Numbered from the stretch's first letter, positions 24,828 to 33,663 are shown. The stretch: DNA of 64,000 bases from Streptomyces violaceoruber (GCA_000720805.1 JODI01000004.1:124001-188000), one strand, 5' to 3'. Numbers and translations: made by a program. The notes: generated by a model from the letters alone, not told the origin.

Positions 24828-25817
24828 ATGTCCCGACCCACCGGCCGCGTGCTGACCCTCCTGGAGCTGCTGCAGTCGGGCGGTACCCGGACGGTGGCCG
24901 AACTCGCCGACCGGCTCGGCGTCGAAGGGCGCACCGTGCGGCGGTATGTGGACCAGTTGATCGACCTCGACGTGCCCGTGGAATCGGTGCGCGGCCGCTA
25001 CGGCGGGTACCGGCTCGCCCCCGGGTACCGCTTGCCCCCGCTCATGCTCAGCGACGACGAGGCGCTGGCCGTGCTGCTCGGCCTGGTCGCCGGCCGCCGG
25101 GCAGGGCTGACGACGACGCAGACCACGGCGAACGAGACGGCGTCGGCCAAGATCCGGAGGGTGCTCCCCAAGCGCATCGCCAGCCGGCTCGACACACTCC
25201 TGGACTCCCTCGCCTTCACGGATCAGCCGGGAGAGTTCGACACCCCGGACGCCGGGGTCCTGCTCACCATCGCCGATGCGGTGCGCCACCGTCGGCCGGT
25301 CTCGATCCGCTACACCGACCGTGACGGACGGCGCAGCGAACGCACGCTGCACGCGTACGGGATCGTCGCCCACGCGGGCCGGTGGTACGTCACGGGCAAG
25401 GACGCCCGGATCGGCGAGGACCGAACCTTCCGGCTCGATCACATCGCGGACGCGCGGACCCTGCCCGGCTCGTTCGAGGCGCCGGCGGGTCCCGGTCCGG
25501 CACAGCGCCTGTTGTCAGGGTTCGCCACGGCCGAGTACCGGCATGAGGTGACCCTGCGGATCCACGGGACGGTCGAACAGATCCGTGCCCACCTTCCCGC
25601 CGGCGTCGCGCACCTGGAGGAGCACGAGCCCGCGGCGGGCGAGGACCGGGCGAGGGAGCGCTGGCTGCGCGTCGAGCTGCGGGCGGAGCGGCTCGACTGG
25701 TTGCCTCCGGTACTCGCCTCGCTCGACCGGCCGTTCGTCATCGAGCGCCCCGACGAACTGCGCGACCTCGTCATCGAACTCGCCGATCGCCTCGCGTCCC
25801 ACGCCCGCCGAGCCTGA
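24828..25817 (+). CDS. WYL-domain transcriptional regulator (YafY/DeoR-like HTH)
   Basis: 329 aa from ATG at 24828 (a GTG two codons earlier is possible; neither has a strong RBS, so the mRNA may be leaderless). N-terminal HTH_11 (about 1-60: RVLTLLELLQSGGTRTVAELADRLGVEGRTVRRYVDQL) followed by the YGGYRLAPGYRLPPL linker, a central WYL domain (about 145-225, HRRPVSIRYTDRDGRR...YGIVAHAGRWYVTGKD, with the usual W of WYL seen as RWY) and a WCX extension. Such proteins sense ligands, including nucleotides or metabolites, and often repress the divergent gene. Predicted regulator of the VOC gene. Confidence 0.92.
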   Translation: MSRPTGRVLTLLELLQSGGTRTVAELADRLGVEGRTVRRYVDQLIDLDVPVESVRGRYGGYRLAPGYRLPPLMLSDDEALAVLLGLVAGRRAGLTTTQTTANETASAKIRRVLPKRIASRLDTLLDSLAFTDQPGEFDTPDAGVLLTIADAVRHRRPVSIRYTDRDGRRSERTLHAYGIVAHAGRWYVTGKDARIGEDRTFRLDHIADARTLPGSFEAPAGPGPAQRLLSGFATAEYRHEVTLRIHGTVEQIRAHLPAGVAHLEEHEPAAGEDRARERWLRVELRAERLDWLPPVLASLDRPFVIERPDELRDLVIELADRLASHARRA

Positions 25818-25834
25818 CAGCGAGGAACCCATGT

Positions 25835-25864
25835 CATCAGAAGGGCCCTTGGGCCCTTCTGATG
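25835..25864. terminator. Hairpin between the convergent WYL and acyl-CoA ligase genes
   Basis: CATCAGAAGGGCCC and its exact complement flank a two-base TT spacer. The same GTCAGAAGGGCCCT motif recurs at 25875 and at 24256. Likely bidirectional terminator, also part of a short dispersed repeat. Confidence 0.7.
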
Positions 25865-25888
25865 GATCTCCGCGGCGTCAGAAGGGCC

Positions 25889-27715
25889 CTAGGCCCGGTA
25901 CAGCGCCTCGACCTCGTTCGCGTACGCGTTCTCGATGGCCTTGCGCTTGAGCTTGAGCGACGGGGTCAGCAGGCCGTGCTCCTCGGTGAAGGGCTGGGCC
26001 AGGATACGGAAGGTGCGGATCGACTCGGCCTGCGAGACCAGGGTGTTGGCGGCCACCACGGCCCGCCGCACCTCGGTCTCCAGGTCGGCGTCGCGCACCA
26101 GCTGGGCCGCCGGCATCTGCGGTTTGTTGCGCATGGTCAGCCAGTGCTCGACGGCCTCCTGGTCCAGCGTGACCAGGGCGGCGATGTACGGACGGTCGTT
26201 TCCGACCACGATGCACTGGGCGACCAGCGGATGGTCGCGGACGCGTTCCTCCAGCGCACCGGGTGACACGCTCTTGCCGCCGGAGGTCACCAGGATCTCC
26301 TTCTTGCGGCCGGTGATGGTGAGGTAGCCGTCCTCGTCGACGGCGCCCAGGTCGCCGGTGGCCAGCCAGCCGTCGTGCAGTGCCTCGTCGGTGGCCTTGG
26401 GGTTGTTGAGATAGCCCTGGAAGACGTTGTCGCCGCGCAGCCAGATCTCGCCGTCGTCCGCGATGTGCACGGTCATGCCGGGGATGGGCTGCCCGACGGT
26501 GCCGTAGCGGGTGCGCTCGGGCGGGTTGGCGGTGGCGGCGGCGGTGGTCTCGGTGAGCCCGTAGCCCTCGTAGATGTGCACGCCCGCGCCCGCGAAGAAC
26601 AGGCCGAGGCGCCGGTCCATGCCCGAGCCGCCGGTCATCGCGTGCCGGATGCGGCCGCCCATCGCCGCCCGCATCTTGGAGTAGACCAGCTTGTCGAAGA
26701 GCTGGTGCTGCATGCGCAGACCCGCCGTCGGGCCGGGCCCGATGCCCCAGGCCTTCGCCTCCGTCGCCTCCGCGTACTTCACGGCGACCTCGACGGCCTT
26801 CTCGAACGGCCCGGCCTTGCCCTCCTTCTCGGCCTTGCGGCGGGAGGCGTTGAAGACCTTCTCGAAGATGTACGGCACGCCGAGGAAGAACGTCGGCTTG
26901 AACGCGGCCAGGTCGGGCAGCAGGGCGGCCGCGCTCATCTGCGGCTGGTGGCCGAACTTCACCTTGCCGCGGATCGCGGCGACCTCCACCATCCGCCCGA
27001 AGACGTGCGCGAGCGGCAGGAACAGCAGGGTCGCCGCCTCGTCGCCCTTCTTGGAGTGGAACACCGGCTCCCAGCGATCGATGACGGTGTCCGCCTCGTA
27101 CATGAAGTTGCCGTGCGAGATGACGCAGCCCTTGGGGCGGCCGGTGGTGCCGGAGGTGTAGATGATCGTCGCGACCGAGTCCGGGGTGACCGCCTGCCGG
27201 TGCCGGTGCACCACCTCGTCGTCGATGTGGGCGCCGGCGTCGTACAGCTCCCGCACGGCGCCCGAGTCCAGCTGCCACAGCCGGCCCAGCTGCGGCAGCC
27301 GGTCGATGACGGTGGCGATGGTCATCGCGTGGTCCTCGTGCTCCACCACCGCCGCCGTGCACTCGGCGTCGTAGAGCATCCAGAAACACTGCTCGGCCGA
27401 GGAGGTGGGGTACACCGGCACCACCTGGGCGCCGATGGTCCACAGCGCGAAGTCGAACAGCGTCCACTCGTAACGGGTACGGGACATGATCGCCACCCGG
27501 TCGCCGAAGCGGATGCCCTGGGCCAGCAGACCCTTGGCGAGGGCGAGGACCTCGTCCCGGAACTCGGCGGCGGTCACGTCCCGCCACCCGCCGTCGTCGT
27601 CCTTGCGGCCGAGCGCGATGTGCAGCGGGTCTTCCTGGGCATGCTGGAAAACGACATCGGCCAGACCGCCCACCGGCGGTGCCAACGCCAACGGAGGGTT
27701 GGTGAACTCGCGCAA
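25889..27715 (-). CDS. Long-chain acyl-CoA ligase / AMP-dependent synthetase (FadD15-like)
   Basis: 608 aa from TTG at 27715 behind GGAGCGGGG (protein begins as (M)REFTNPPLALAPP); a GTG at 27814 would add 33 unusual residues. It activates fatty acids to acyl-AMP and then acyl-CoA in the cytosol. ANL motifs: A3 TIIYTSGTTGRPKGC, LLFLPLAHVFGRMVE, A5 YEGYGLTETT, A7 WLATGDLG, A8 GYLTITGRKKEI, and the A10-region Lys in LTPSLKLKRKAI. Length and the RMVEV and HAMTGGSGMDRRLGLFF segments match bacterial long-chain ligases. Monocistronic, convergent with the WYL regulator. Confidence 0.93.
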   Translation of the reverse strand: MREFTNPPLALAPPVGGLADVVFQHAQEDPLHIALGRKDDDGGWRDVTAAEFRDEVLALAKGLLAQGIRFGDRVAIMSRTRYEWTLFDFALWTIGAQVVPVYPTSSAEQCFWMLYDAECTAAVVEHEDHAMTIATVIDRLPQLGRLWQLDSGAVRELYDAGAHIDDEVVHRHRQAVTPDSVATIIYTSGTTGRPKGCVISHGNFMYEADTVIDRWEPVFHSKKGDEAATLLFLPLAHVFGRMVEVAAIRGKVKFGHQPQMSAAALLPDLAAFKPTFFLGVPYIFEKVFNASRRKAEKEGKAGPFEKAVEVAVKYAEATEAKAWGIGPGPTAGLRMQHQLFDKLVYSKMRAAMGGRIRHAMTGGSGMDRRLGLFFAGAGVHIYEGYGLTETTAAATANPPERTRYGTVGQPIPGMTVHIADDGEIWLRGDNVFQGYLNNPKATDEALHDGWLATGDLGAVDEDGYLTITGRKKEILVTSGGKSVSPGALEERVRDHPLVAQCIVVGNDRPYIAALVTLDQEAVEHWLTMRNKPQMPAAQLVRDADLETEVRRAVVAANTLVSQAESIRTFRILAQPFTEEHGLLTPSLKLKRKAIENAYANEVEALYRA

Positions 27716-28098
27716 ACCCCGCTCCCCGCTTCTTGTGGCGCTCCCCACAGCGCCGTGAAAGCTACCCCACCCGGGAACCGCGCGGGAGGGGGGTCGAACA
27801 CGAACAGTGCTCACGTAACCGCAGATCAGTGACTTGAAATGCGCTCACATGGGTAAGGGCCGGACAGAAAGCTGACGGTTGCGTAAGTTTCGGTCCCGTA
27901 ATCTCCACCGAATCTGTACGACGCCATGAGGTCCCTTTGTCCCGTTGACGGGCCTTTGCCCACGGCAAGCCGGGCGGGCGCACGCGTCAGGGGCGAGCCC
28001 CGCGCCCGCGGCAGTCCCGCCACCTCGTGGCCGGCCCGTACGGCAGCGCGGTCCCCTCCTCTGTCAGCGTCGACCCGGCCGGATCCGTCACCTTCGCC
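27716..28098. other. Intergenic region upstream of the acyl-CoA ligase
   Basis: 383 bases with no recognised gene. It is less GC-rich than its surroundings near 27820-27930 and must contain the ligase promoter. A 33-codon minus-strand frame (ATG at 27927) could be a leader peptide but has only a partial RBS. Confidence 0.45.
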
Positions 28099-28962
28099 TC
28101 AGCGCCGGTGCAGTCGGTCCCCGCCCGCCAGGATCGCCGCCGCCAGCGCGTCGGCGGCACCCTCCGCGGGGGTGCGGCGGTGGCCGTGGACCAGGACGAA
28201 GTCGACGCGGCCGAGTTCCGGCAGGCCGGCACGGTCGGGGACGCGGACCAGGCCGGGCGGGATCAGGCGGCGGGAGTGGGCCATCACGCCGAGGCCGGCG
28301 CGGGCCGCCGCGATCAGGCCGTTCAGGCTGCCGCTGGTGCAGGTGATGCGCCAGGGCCGTCCCTGCCGTTCCAGGGCCTCCAGGGCGAGCGCCCGGGTGA
28401 TGCCCGGCGGCGGATACACGATCAGCGGTACCGGGCGGTCCGCGTCCAGCCGCAGCCGCTCCGCGCCGATCCACGACAGCTCGTCGCGCCACACGAGCCG
28501 GCCGTGCGGGTCCTCGGGGCGCCGCTTCGCCAGCACCAGGTCCAGCTTCCCCGCCGCCAGTTGCTCGTGCAGCGTGCCCGACAGCTCGACCGTCAGCTCC
28601 AGGTCGACCTCGGGATGGTCGTAGCGGAAGGCCTCCAGGATCTCCGGCAGCCGGGTCAGCACGAAGTCCTCGGAGGCGCCGAACCGCAGCCTGCCGCGCA
28701 CCCGCGTGCCCGTGAAGAACGCCGTCGCCTGCTCGTGCACCTCCAGGATCCGGCGCGCGAAACCCAGCATCGCCTCGCCGTCCTCGGTCAGCTCCACGGA
28801 GTGGGTGTCCCGGCTGAACAACTGCCGCCCGGCGGCGTCCTCCAGTCGCCGCACATGCTGGCTGACGGTGGACTGGCGCAGACCGAGGCGCCGCGCGGCC
28901 TGCGTGAAGCTCAGCGTCTGCGCCACCGCCAGGAACGTACGCAACTGGGAAGGGTCGTACAC
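28099..28962 (-). CDS. LysR-family transcriptional regulator
   Basis: 287 aa, GTG start. The N-terminal HTH (about 3-62) reads LRTFLAVAQTLSFTQAARRLGLRQSTVSQHVRRLEDAAGRQLFSR, a textbook LysR motif, followed by a substrate-binding domain (about 88-285) with GRLRFGASEDFVLTRLPEIL and GSLNGLIAAARAGLGVMAHS. It is divergent from the SBF-type transporter, the classical LysR arrangement, and probably controls it. Inducer unknown. Confidence 0.92.
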   Translation of the reverse strand: MYDPSQLRTFLAVAQTLSFTQAARRLGLRQSTVSQHVRRLEDAAGRQLFSRDTHSVELTEDGEAMLGFARRILEVHEQATAFFTGTRVRGRLRFGASEDFVLTRLPEILEAFRYDHPEVDLELTVELSGTLHEQLAAGKLDLVLAKRRPEDPHGRLVWRDELSWIGAERLRLDADRPVPLIVYPPPGITRALALEALERQGRPWRITCTSGSLNGLIAAARAGLGVMAHSRRLIPPGLVRVPDRAGLPELGRVDFVLVHGHRRTPAEGAADALAAAILAGGDRLHRR

Positions 28963-29143
28963 GCGCTCAAGGCTATCGCGGAACGTGATGACAGTCAGAG
29001 TGGTGTGCCGGATTCCCGATCAAGGGGTGGAGGAGGACGATGGGAGGGGGTCTTCCGGGCCCCGACCGCACAGGCTCAGTACACGTCCCGTGTAAAGGGC
29101 CGTGCACATGTACGCGCACACGACGATCAGCAAGTGGAGCACC

Positions 29144-30211
29144 GTGAAACGCCTGCGTTGGCCGAGCTGGATGCCGATCGACCCCTACATCCTGCTGTTG
29201 CTCGGGACGGTGGGCCTCGCGGCACTGGTCCCCGCGCGCGGTACGGGCGCCGACGTGGCCTCCGGCGCCTCCACGGCCGCCATCGCCTTCCTGTTCTTCC
29301 TGTACGGGGCCCGGCTGTCCACCCGTGAGGCCATGGACGGACTCAAGCACTGGCACCTCCACGTCACGGTGCTGGCCTGCACGTTCGTCGTCTTCCCGCT
29401 GCTGGGCCTGGCCGCCCGGGGGCTCGTGCCGGTGTTCCTGACCCACCCGCTCTACCAGGGCCTGCTCTTCCTCACCCTGGTCCCGTCGACCGTGCAGTCC
29501 TCGATCGCCTTCACCTCGATGGCCCGCGGCAACGTGCCCGCCGCGATCTGCGCGGGCTCCTTCTCCTCCCTGGTCGGCATCCTCGTCACCCCGCTGCTGG
29601 CCGCCGCCCTGCTCGGCAGCGGCGGCGGAGGGTTCTCGGCCGACTCGATCCTGAAGATCGTGCTCCAGTTGCTGGTGCCGTTCCTCGCCGGGCAGGTGCT
29701 GCGCCGCTGGATCGGCGGCTTCGTCGCGCGGCACAAGAAGGTGCTCGGGCTGGTCGACCGCGGGTCGATCCTCCTCGTCGTCTACACGGCGTTCAGCGAG
29801 GGCATGGTCCAGGGCATCTGGCACCAGGTCAGCCCGATCCGGCTGGGCGGGCTGCTGGTCGTCGAGGCCGTGCTGCTCGCCGTGATGCTCACCCTGACCT
29901 GGTATGGCGGCAAGGCGCTGCGCTTCGGCCGGGCGGACCGGATCGCGATCCAGTTCGCCGGCTCCAAGAAGTCCCTCGCTTCGGGACTGCCCATGGCGAG
30001 CGTCCTGTTCGGCGCGCACGCCTCCCTCGCCGTGCTGCCGCTGATGCTCTTCCACCAGATGCAGCTGATGGTGTGCGCGGTGATCGCCAAGCGCCGCTCG
30101 CGCGACGAGCCCGCGGAGACCTCGGAGGCCGCGGAGGCCGAAGGCGTCACACCGTCGGCTTCAGCCGCAGCGTCACGAACCGCGGTCGGTACAGGGACAC
30201 GTTCCGGTTGA
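29144..30211 (+). CDS. Bile acid:sodium symporter-family (SBF-like) transporter
   Basis: 355 aa from GTG at 29144 behind TGGAG. Ten hydrophobic helices are visible (IDPYILLLLGTVGLAALVP, STAAIAFLFFLYGARLS, LACTFVVFPLLGLAARG, LLFLTLVPSTVQSSIAFTSMARGN, FSSLVGILVTPLLAAALL and others). The core LVPSTVQSSIAFTSMARGN plus FAGSKKSLASGLPMASVLFG match the bacterial SBF_like (PF13593) subgroup of the BASS family. Import of organic anions is likely; the substrate is unknown. The hydrophilic C-terminal tail overlaps the convergent DUF4185-like gene by 65 bases. Regulated presumably by the divergent LysR protein. Confidence 0.9.
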   Translation: MKRLRWPSWMPIDPYILLLLGTVGLAALVPARGTGADVASGASTAAIAFLFFLYGARLSTREAMDGLKHWHLHVTVLACTFVVFPLLGLAARGLVPVFLTHPLYQGLLFLTLVPSTVQSSIAFTSMARGNVPAAICAGSFSSLVGILVTPLLAAALLGSGGGGFSADSILKIVLQLLVPFLAGQVLRRWIGGFVARHKKVLGLVDRGSILLVVYTAFSEGMVQGIWHQVSPIRLGGLLVVEAVLLAVMLTLTWYGGKALRFGRADRIAIQFAGSKKSLASGLPMASVLFGAHASLAVLPLMLFHQMQLMVCAVIAKRRSRDEPAETSEAAEAEGVTPSASAAASRTAVGTGTRSG

Positions 30212-31376
30212 GCTGCGCGGCGGCCGCGGTGGGCTCCAGCCAGTTGACGTCGTAGCTGAGCACCAACCGCCCGCCGTCGCCCAACTGGGGGTGGAGCTGC
30301 GGGTTGTACGCGGCGACCTGGCCGGCCGGCAGCGTGGGCGTGAAGTCCTTCGCCGGGCCGTGCCAGGGTCCGGTGGGGGAGCAGGCCCAGTACGACGTCA
30401 CCGTGGTCAGCCCGCGCGCTCCCGCGGCCATCGTGAACAGGACGTACGTCCCGTCCCGGCGCACCACGGAGAAGGCGCTCCCCACCCCGGTGCGCCGGCC
30501 GTCCCCGAGCACCGCGGCCGGGCGGGCGCGCGCCGCCCAGGCGGAGCCGTCCCAGTACTCCCAGGCGGCCGGGTCCCCGAGCCCGCCCTCGGGCACTCGC
30601 GCCACATACGCGTGCGAGGCGGGCCGGGACGCGGCCTGACCGTCGTCGCCGCCGAAGACGTACGTCCAGCCGCCCTGCTCGACCAGCGTCGTGCCGTACA
30701 GCACCCGCCGGGACGGGTCCCGGACGGACTGCTGGTCGAGCACCTCGGTCACGGACTCCACCCGCAGGTCGGGCAGGGAGAGCGTGGCGACCTCGGTGGC
30801 GGTGGGCACGCCGTACACCCACGGCGCCGCGCCGGCGGTCCGCACCCACAGCAGCACCCGCAGCACCCGCTCCGAGGAGCCGGGGGAGCGGGGCTCGACC
30901 CGGGCCGCGACCGGCCAGCGCCACTGGTTCGGGGCCGGGTCGGGGAAGAGGGGGGCGGGGAGTGTGCTCTCCAGGCGGCCGTCGCGCATCACGACGGCGG
31001 AGTTGCGCACCAGGGGCGCGCTGCCGTCCCGCCAGGCGAAGGACTCGCCGACCGGGTTCGGCGGGCCGTGCACCTGGCCCAGGTAGGTGTCGGAGAACAG
31101 CCACAGGAGCCGACCGTCCGGCAGCCGCACCGAGTGGGTGCCGTCGCCGCCGGTCCAGTCGTCGGCGCGGGTGGCGTCGTCTCCGTAGCGGGCGAACTCG
31201 GCGGTGAGGCGGTCGTCGGCCGACCAGGAGCCGACGGTGTGCGCTCTGCAGGCGCCGGCGTCGCGGCGTCCGTCGTCGTCCGGGAGCGCGGTGAGCAGCA
31301 CGGCCGCGAGAACCAGGGCCAGCAGCAGTCCGACCCCGGTTCCCGTTCGCTGTCGTGCTCGTGTGTCCTCGGGCAC
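30147..31376 (-). CDS. Membrane-anchored or secreted beta-propeller protein (DUF4185/DUF5005-like)
   Basis: About 409 aa if GTG at 31376 is used; GGAGG abuts this codon, so the true start is uncertain. An N-terminal hydrophobic stretch (VGLLLALVLAAVLLTAL) is a signal anchor. The rest resembles a five-bladed propeller of the DUF4185/DUF5005 type: WTGGDGTHSVRLPDGRLLWLFSDTYLGQ, NSAVVMRDGRL, WRWPVAARVEP, YVFGGDDGQ, GSAFSVVRRDGTYVLFT, YWACSPTGPWHGPA and YNPQLHPQLGDGGRLVLSYDVN. The WLFSDTY and YNPQLHP motifs are reminiscent of GH43/GH117-like sugar-binding folds. Function unknown; an extracytoplasmic glycan-related role is a guess. Confidence 0.75.
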   Translation of the reverse strand: MPEDTRARQRTGTGVGLLLALVLAAVLLTALPDDDGRRDAGACRAHTVGSWSADDRLTAEFARYGDDATRADDWTGGDGTHSVRLPDGRLLWLFSDTYLGQVHGPPNPVGESFAWRDGSAPLVRNSAVVMRDGRLESTLPAPLFPDPAPNQWRWPVAARVEPRSPGSSERVLRVLLWVRTAGAAPWVYGVPTATEVATLSLPDLRVESVTEVLDQQSVRDPSRRVLYGTTLVEQGGWTYVFGGDDGQAASRPASHAYVARVPEGGLGDPAAWEYWDGSAWAARARPAAVLGDGRRTGVGSAFSVVRRDGTYVLFTMAAGARGLTTVTSYWACSPTGPWHGPAKDFTPTLPAGQVAAYNPQLHPQLGDGGRLVLSYDVNWLEPTAAAAQLNRNVSLYRPRFVTLRLKPTV

Positions 31377-31483
31377 CCTCCGGGACGTTAGCGGCTGTCG
31401 CTCACCTGGTCCATGGGGAGCCGGAGGACCAGGCCGGTCAAGGGCCCTAGTTCCGCGTCGGTGAGGGCGCAGCGGTGGGCGCG

Positions 31484-32401
31484 TCAGGGGCGCAGCAGCA
31501 CCTTCCCGAGGTTTCGGCGCGAGGCGATCACCTCGTGCGCCTTCGCCGCGTCCTCCAGCGCGAACGTCCCGTGCACGGCCGGCCTGAGGGTGCCGCGCGC
31601 GAACATCCGCCACAGCTCCCGGCGCCACTCCTCGTACCGCTTCGGCTCCTCGCGGGCGACCCGCGCGATCTGGAACCCGATGACGGACTTGGCACCCACG
31701 AGGAGGTCGTACGCCCGGATGGTCCCGCCGCCCGAGCTGTACGCCACGAGCCGGCCGCCCGGGGCGAGTGCGGCGACGGCCGGGGTGAGCAGGTCGCCGC
31801 CGACCGCGTCGAGGACGTAGTCCACCGGCTCCCCCCAGTCGTCATCGCCGTAGACCACCACCGCGTCGGCGCCGGCGGAGCGCACGAAGTCTGCCTTCGC
31901 CGGGTCGGAGACCGCGCCCACCACCCGGGTCGCGCCCCGTGCCCGCGCGAGCCGCACCGCCAACTGGCCGACCCCGCTCGCCGCGGCCGTGACCAGGGCG
32001 CTCTCGCCCGGTTGGGGCCGTGCGGCGTCGAGCGCGCCGAGCGCGACCAGGCCGCTGCGGACCAGCGCCACCGCGTCGGAGGCCGAGGCATCCGCGGGGA
32101 CGGGGGAGGCCATGGCCTCGTGAAGGGGCGCGTAGTCGGCGTAGCCGTGGCCGAAGCACAGGCCCGTCACACGGTCACCGGTCCGGAAGCGGGTGACCTC
32201 GGGACCGGCAGCCACCACCTCGCCCGCGATCTCGCCGCCGAGCGGAACCGGCTCGGCGGCCTCGGTGACCTTGCGGACCATGGGGAGCGTCACGCCGACG
32301 GACTGGCAGCGGACGAGGAGTTCACCGGGACCGGGTTCGGGCACCGGGACCTCTTCCAGGAACAGGGGGCCGCCGGGGGAGTCGTAGCGGACACGGCGCA
32401 C
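31484..32401 (-). CDS. NADPH:quinone reductase-like zinc-free MDR dehydrogenase
   Basis: 305 aa from GTG at 32401 (GGAGG seven bases upstream); a GTG three codons earlier overlaps the RBS. MDR-family oxidoreductase of the QOR group: VRRVRYDSPGGPLFLEEVPVPEPGPGEL at the N-terminus, GGEIAGEVVAAGPEVTRFRTGDRV, and the NADP-binding Rossmann motif ALVTAAASGVGQLAVRLARARGA. The catalytic-zinc cysteines of alcohol dehydrogenases are absent, as expected for quinone reductases. Divergent from a MarR regulator across a palindromic promoter, so probably induced by electrophiles or phenolics. Confidence 0.92.
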   Translation of the reverse strand: MRRVRYDSPGGPLFLEEVPVPEPGPGELLVRCQSVGVTLPMVRKVTEAAEPVPLGGEIAGEVVAAGPEVTRFRTGDRVTGLCFGHGYADYAPLHEAMASPVPADASASDAVALVRSGLVALGALDAARPQPGESALVTAAASGVGQLAVRLARARGATRVVGAVSDPAKADFVRSAGADAVVVYGDDDWGEPVDYVLDAVGGDLLTPAVAALAPGGRLVAYSSGGGTIRAYDLLVGAKSVIGFQIARVAREEPKRYEEWRRELWRMFARGTLRPAVHGTFALEDAAKAHEVIASRRNLGKVLLRP

Positions 32402-32436
32402 GGGTCGCACCTCCAGAGATCTCGAACGTAGGGTTA

Positions 32437-32448
32437 CCCAACGTTGGG
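32437..32448. promoter_or_regulatory. MarR-type operator palindrome
   Basis: CCCAACGTTGGG is a perfect 12-bp palindrome 36 bases upstream of the quinone reductase start. The half-site CCAACG recurs at 32453 and 32483 next to a second palindrome (CGAATATTCG, 32487-32496) just before the marR start, consistent with MarR control of both divergent genes. Confidence 0.65.
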
Positions 32449-32509
32449 ATCGCCAACGATATCTTTCAGGTCATGGGGCTGCCCAACGAATATTCGCTAG
32501 GCTCGGGGC

Positions 32510-32947
32510 ATGGCCGACGCACCCCTCCCCGCCATCCGCTCCCTGCCCAGCTGGCTGCTCGGCCGCGCGGCAGCCCGTGGGCGCGCCCTGGTCGCCGAGG
32601 CGCTGGCCGCGGAGGGCATGAAGATGTGGCACCACGTCGTGCTCTCCGCCGTTCGTGACCTCGCCCCCGTCGCCCAGGCCGACCTCGCGAGGAGCGTCCG
32701 GCTCGACCCCAAGGACGTCGTCGGCATCCTCAACGACCTGCAGGCGGCCGGTCTCCTCGTCCGGGCGCCCGATCCCGAGGACCGGCGCAAGAACGCGGTC
32801 TCCCTCACCGGTGAGGGCGCACGCCTGCTGAAACGCTGCGAGAAGGCGGCCCGTGAGGCCGCCGACGAACTGCTCGCCCCGCTCTCGCCGGGGGAACGCG
32901 AGCAGTTCATGGGCCTGTTGACACGTATTTCCGGGACGGAGGGCTGA
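32510..32947 (+). CDS. MarR-family transcriptional regulator
   Basis: 145 aa. A winged-helix MarR core: MKMWHHVVLSAVRDLAPVAQADLARSVRLDPKDVVGILNDLQAAGLLVRAPDPEDRRKNAVSLTGEGARLL. The DPEDRRKNAVSLT wing is diagnostic. No Shine-Dalgarno is seen; a TAGGCT -10-like box ends six bases before ATG, so a leaderless mRNA is likely. Divergent from, and probably repressing, the quinone reductase gene. Ligand unknown. Confidence 0.92.
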   Translation: MADAPLPAIRSLPSWLLGRAAARGRALVAEALAAEGMKMWHHVVLSAVRDLAPVAQADLARSVRLDPKDVVGILNDLQAAGLLVRAPDPEDRRKNAVSLTGEGARLLKRCEKAAREAADELLAPLSPGEREQFMGLLTRISGTEG

Positions 32948-32966
32948 CGGAGGATAACGTTCCGTC

Positions 32967-33506
32967 ATGACCGTACCCCGCACCGCCGATTCCGGCCCGG
33001 CGCTCGATCCCGCGCGCACCGCCCTCGTGCTCGTCGACCTCATGGAGCGCACCCTCGCCCTGCCCCTGGAACCCCGCAAGGGAGCCGAAGTCCTGGCCAC
33101 CGCACAGGAGTTGGCGGCCGCGTTCCGCTCCGCCGGCGCGTCCGTCGTCCTGGTGCGCGTCGAGCGCGCCGGTGCCGCCGAGCAGCCGCCCGGCAGCGGT
33201 CTGGCGCCTGGCCTGGCCCGGGACGGCGACGTGGAGATCGTCAAGCGGACGATCGGCGCCTTCCAGAGCACCGGACTGGACGAGCGGCTGTGCGAACTCG
33301 GCGTCACCACACTGGTGTTCGGCGGTATCGCCACCAACCTCGGGGTGGAGTCCACCGCCCGCGCGGCCGGCGACCTCGGCTACGACCTCGTGTTCGTCGA
33401 GGACGCCATGACCGCGCTCACCGCGGCCGAGCACGAGGCGTCGGTGCGACTGGACTTCCCCCGGCTGGGCACGGTCGTGACGGCGGCCGACGTGCGCTTC
33501 GTCTGA
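32967..33506 (+). CDS. Isochorismatase-like hydrolase lacking the catalytic cysteine
   Basis: 179 aa, single alpha/beta isochorismatase fold. Visible motifs: TALVLVDLMERTL (first Asp), VEIVKRTIGAFQSTGLDERL (Lys), and TLVFGGIATNLGVESTARAAGDLGYDLVFVEDAMTA. In most cysteine hydrolases of this family the last motif reads ATN-x-CVESTAR; here the cysteine position is Gly (ATNLGVESTAR), as in true isochorismatases rather than nicotinamidases. It follows marR by 19 bases and may be co-transcribed with it. Substrate unknown. Confidence 0.85.
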   Translation: MTVPRTADSGPALDPARTALVLVDLMERTLALPLEPRKGAEVLATAQELAAAFRSAGASVVLVRVERAGAAEQPPGSGLAPGLARDGDVEIVKRTIGAFQSTGLDERLCELGVTTLVFGGIATNLGVESTARAAGDLGYDLVFVEDAMTALTAAEHEASVRLDFPRLGTVVTAADVRFV

Positions 33507-33663
33507 GCGCTCGCACCAGCGCCCCGCACCGCACCGCACCCCCGTCCCGCACCCCGCACCGCCGAGGCCGCGGAACGGTGTGCGGCGGGCCGAGACGGGG
33601 CCCCTGCGGCGCAGGGGGCGCTCCCCGCCGGTCGGGGCCCCGCCGCCGTGTCGCGGGGGAACC

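Noticed and set aside
27826..27927. A 33-codon minus-strand frame upstream of the acyl-CoA ligase
   Set aside because: Only a partial RBS and no recognisable family; kept as a possible leader peptide but not called.
31377..31628. N-terminal extension of the DUF4185-like gene to a start at 31628
   Set aside because: It would overlap the 3' end of the quinone reductase gene and place the signal anchor in the middle of the protein.
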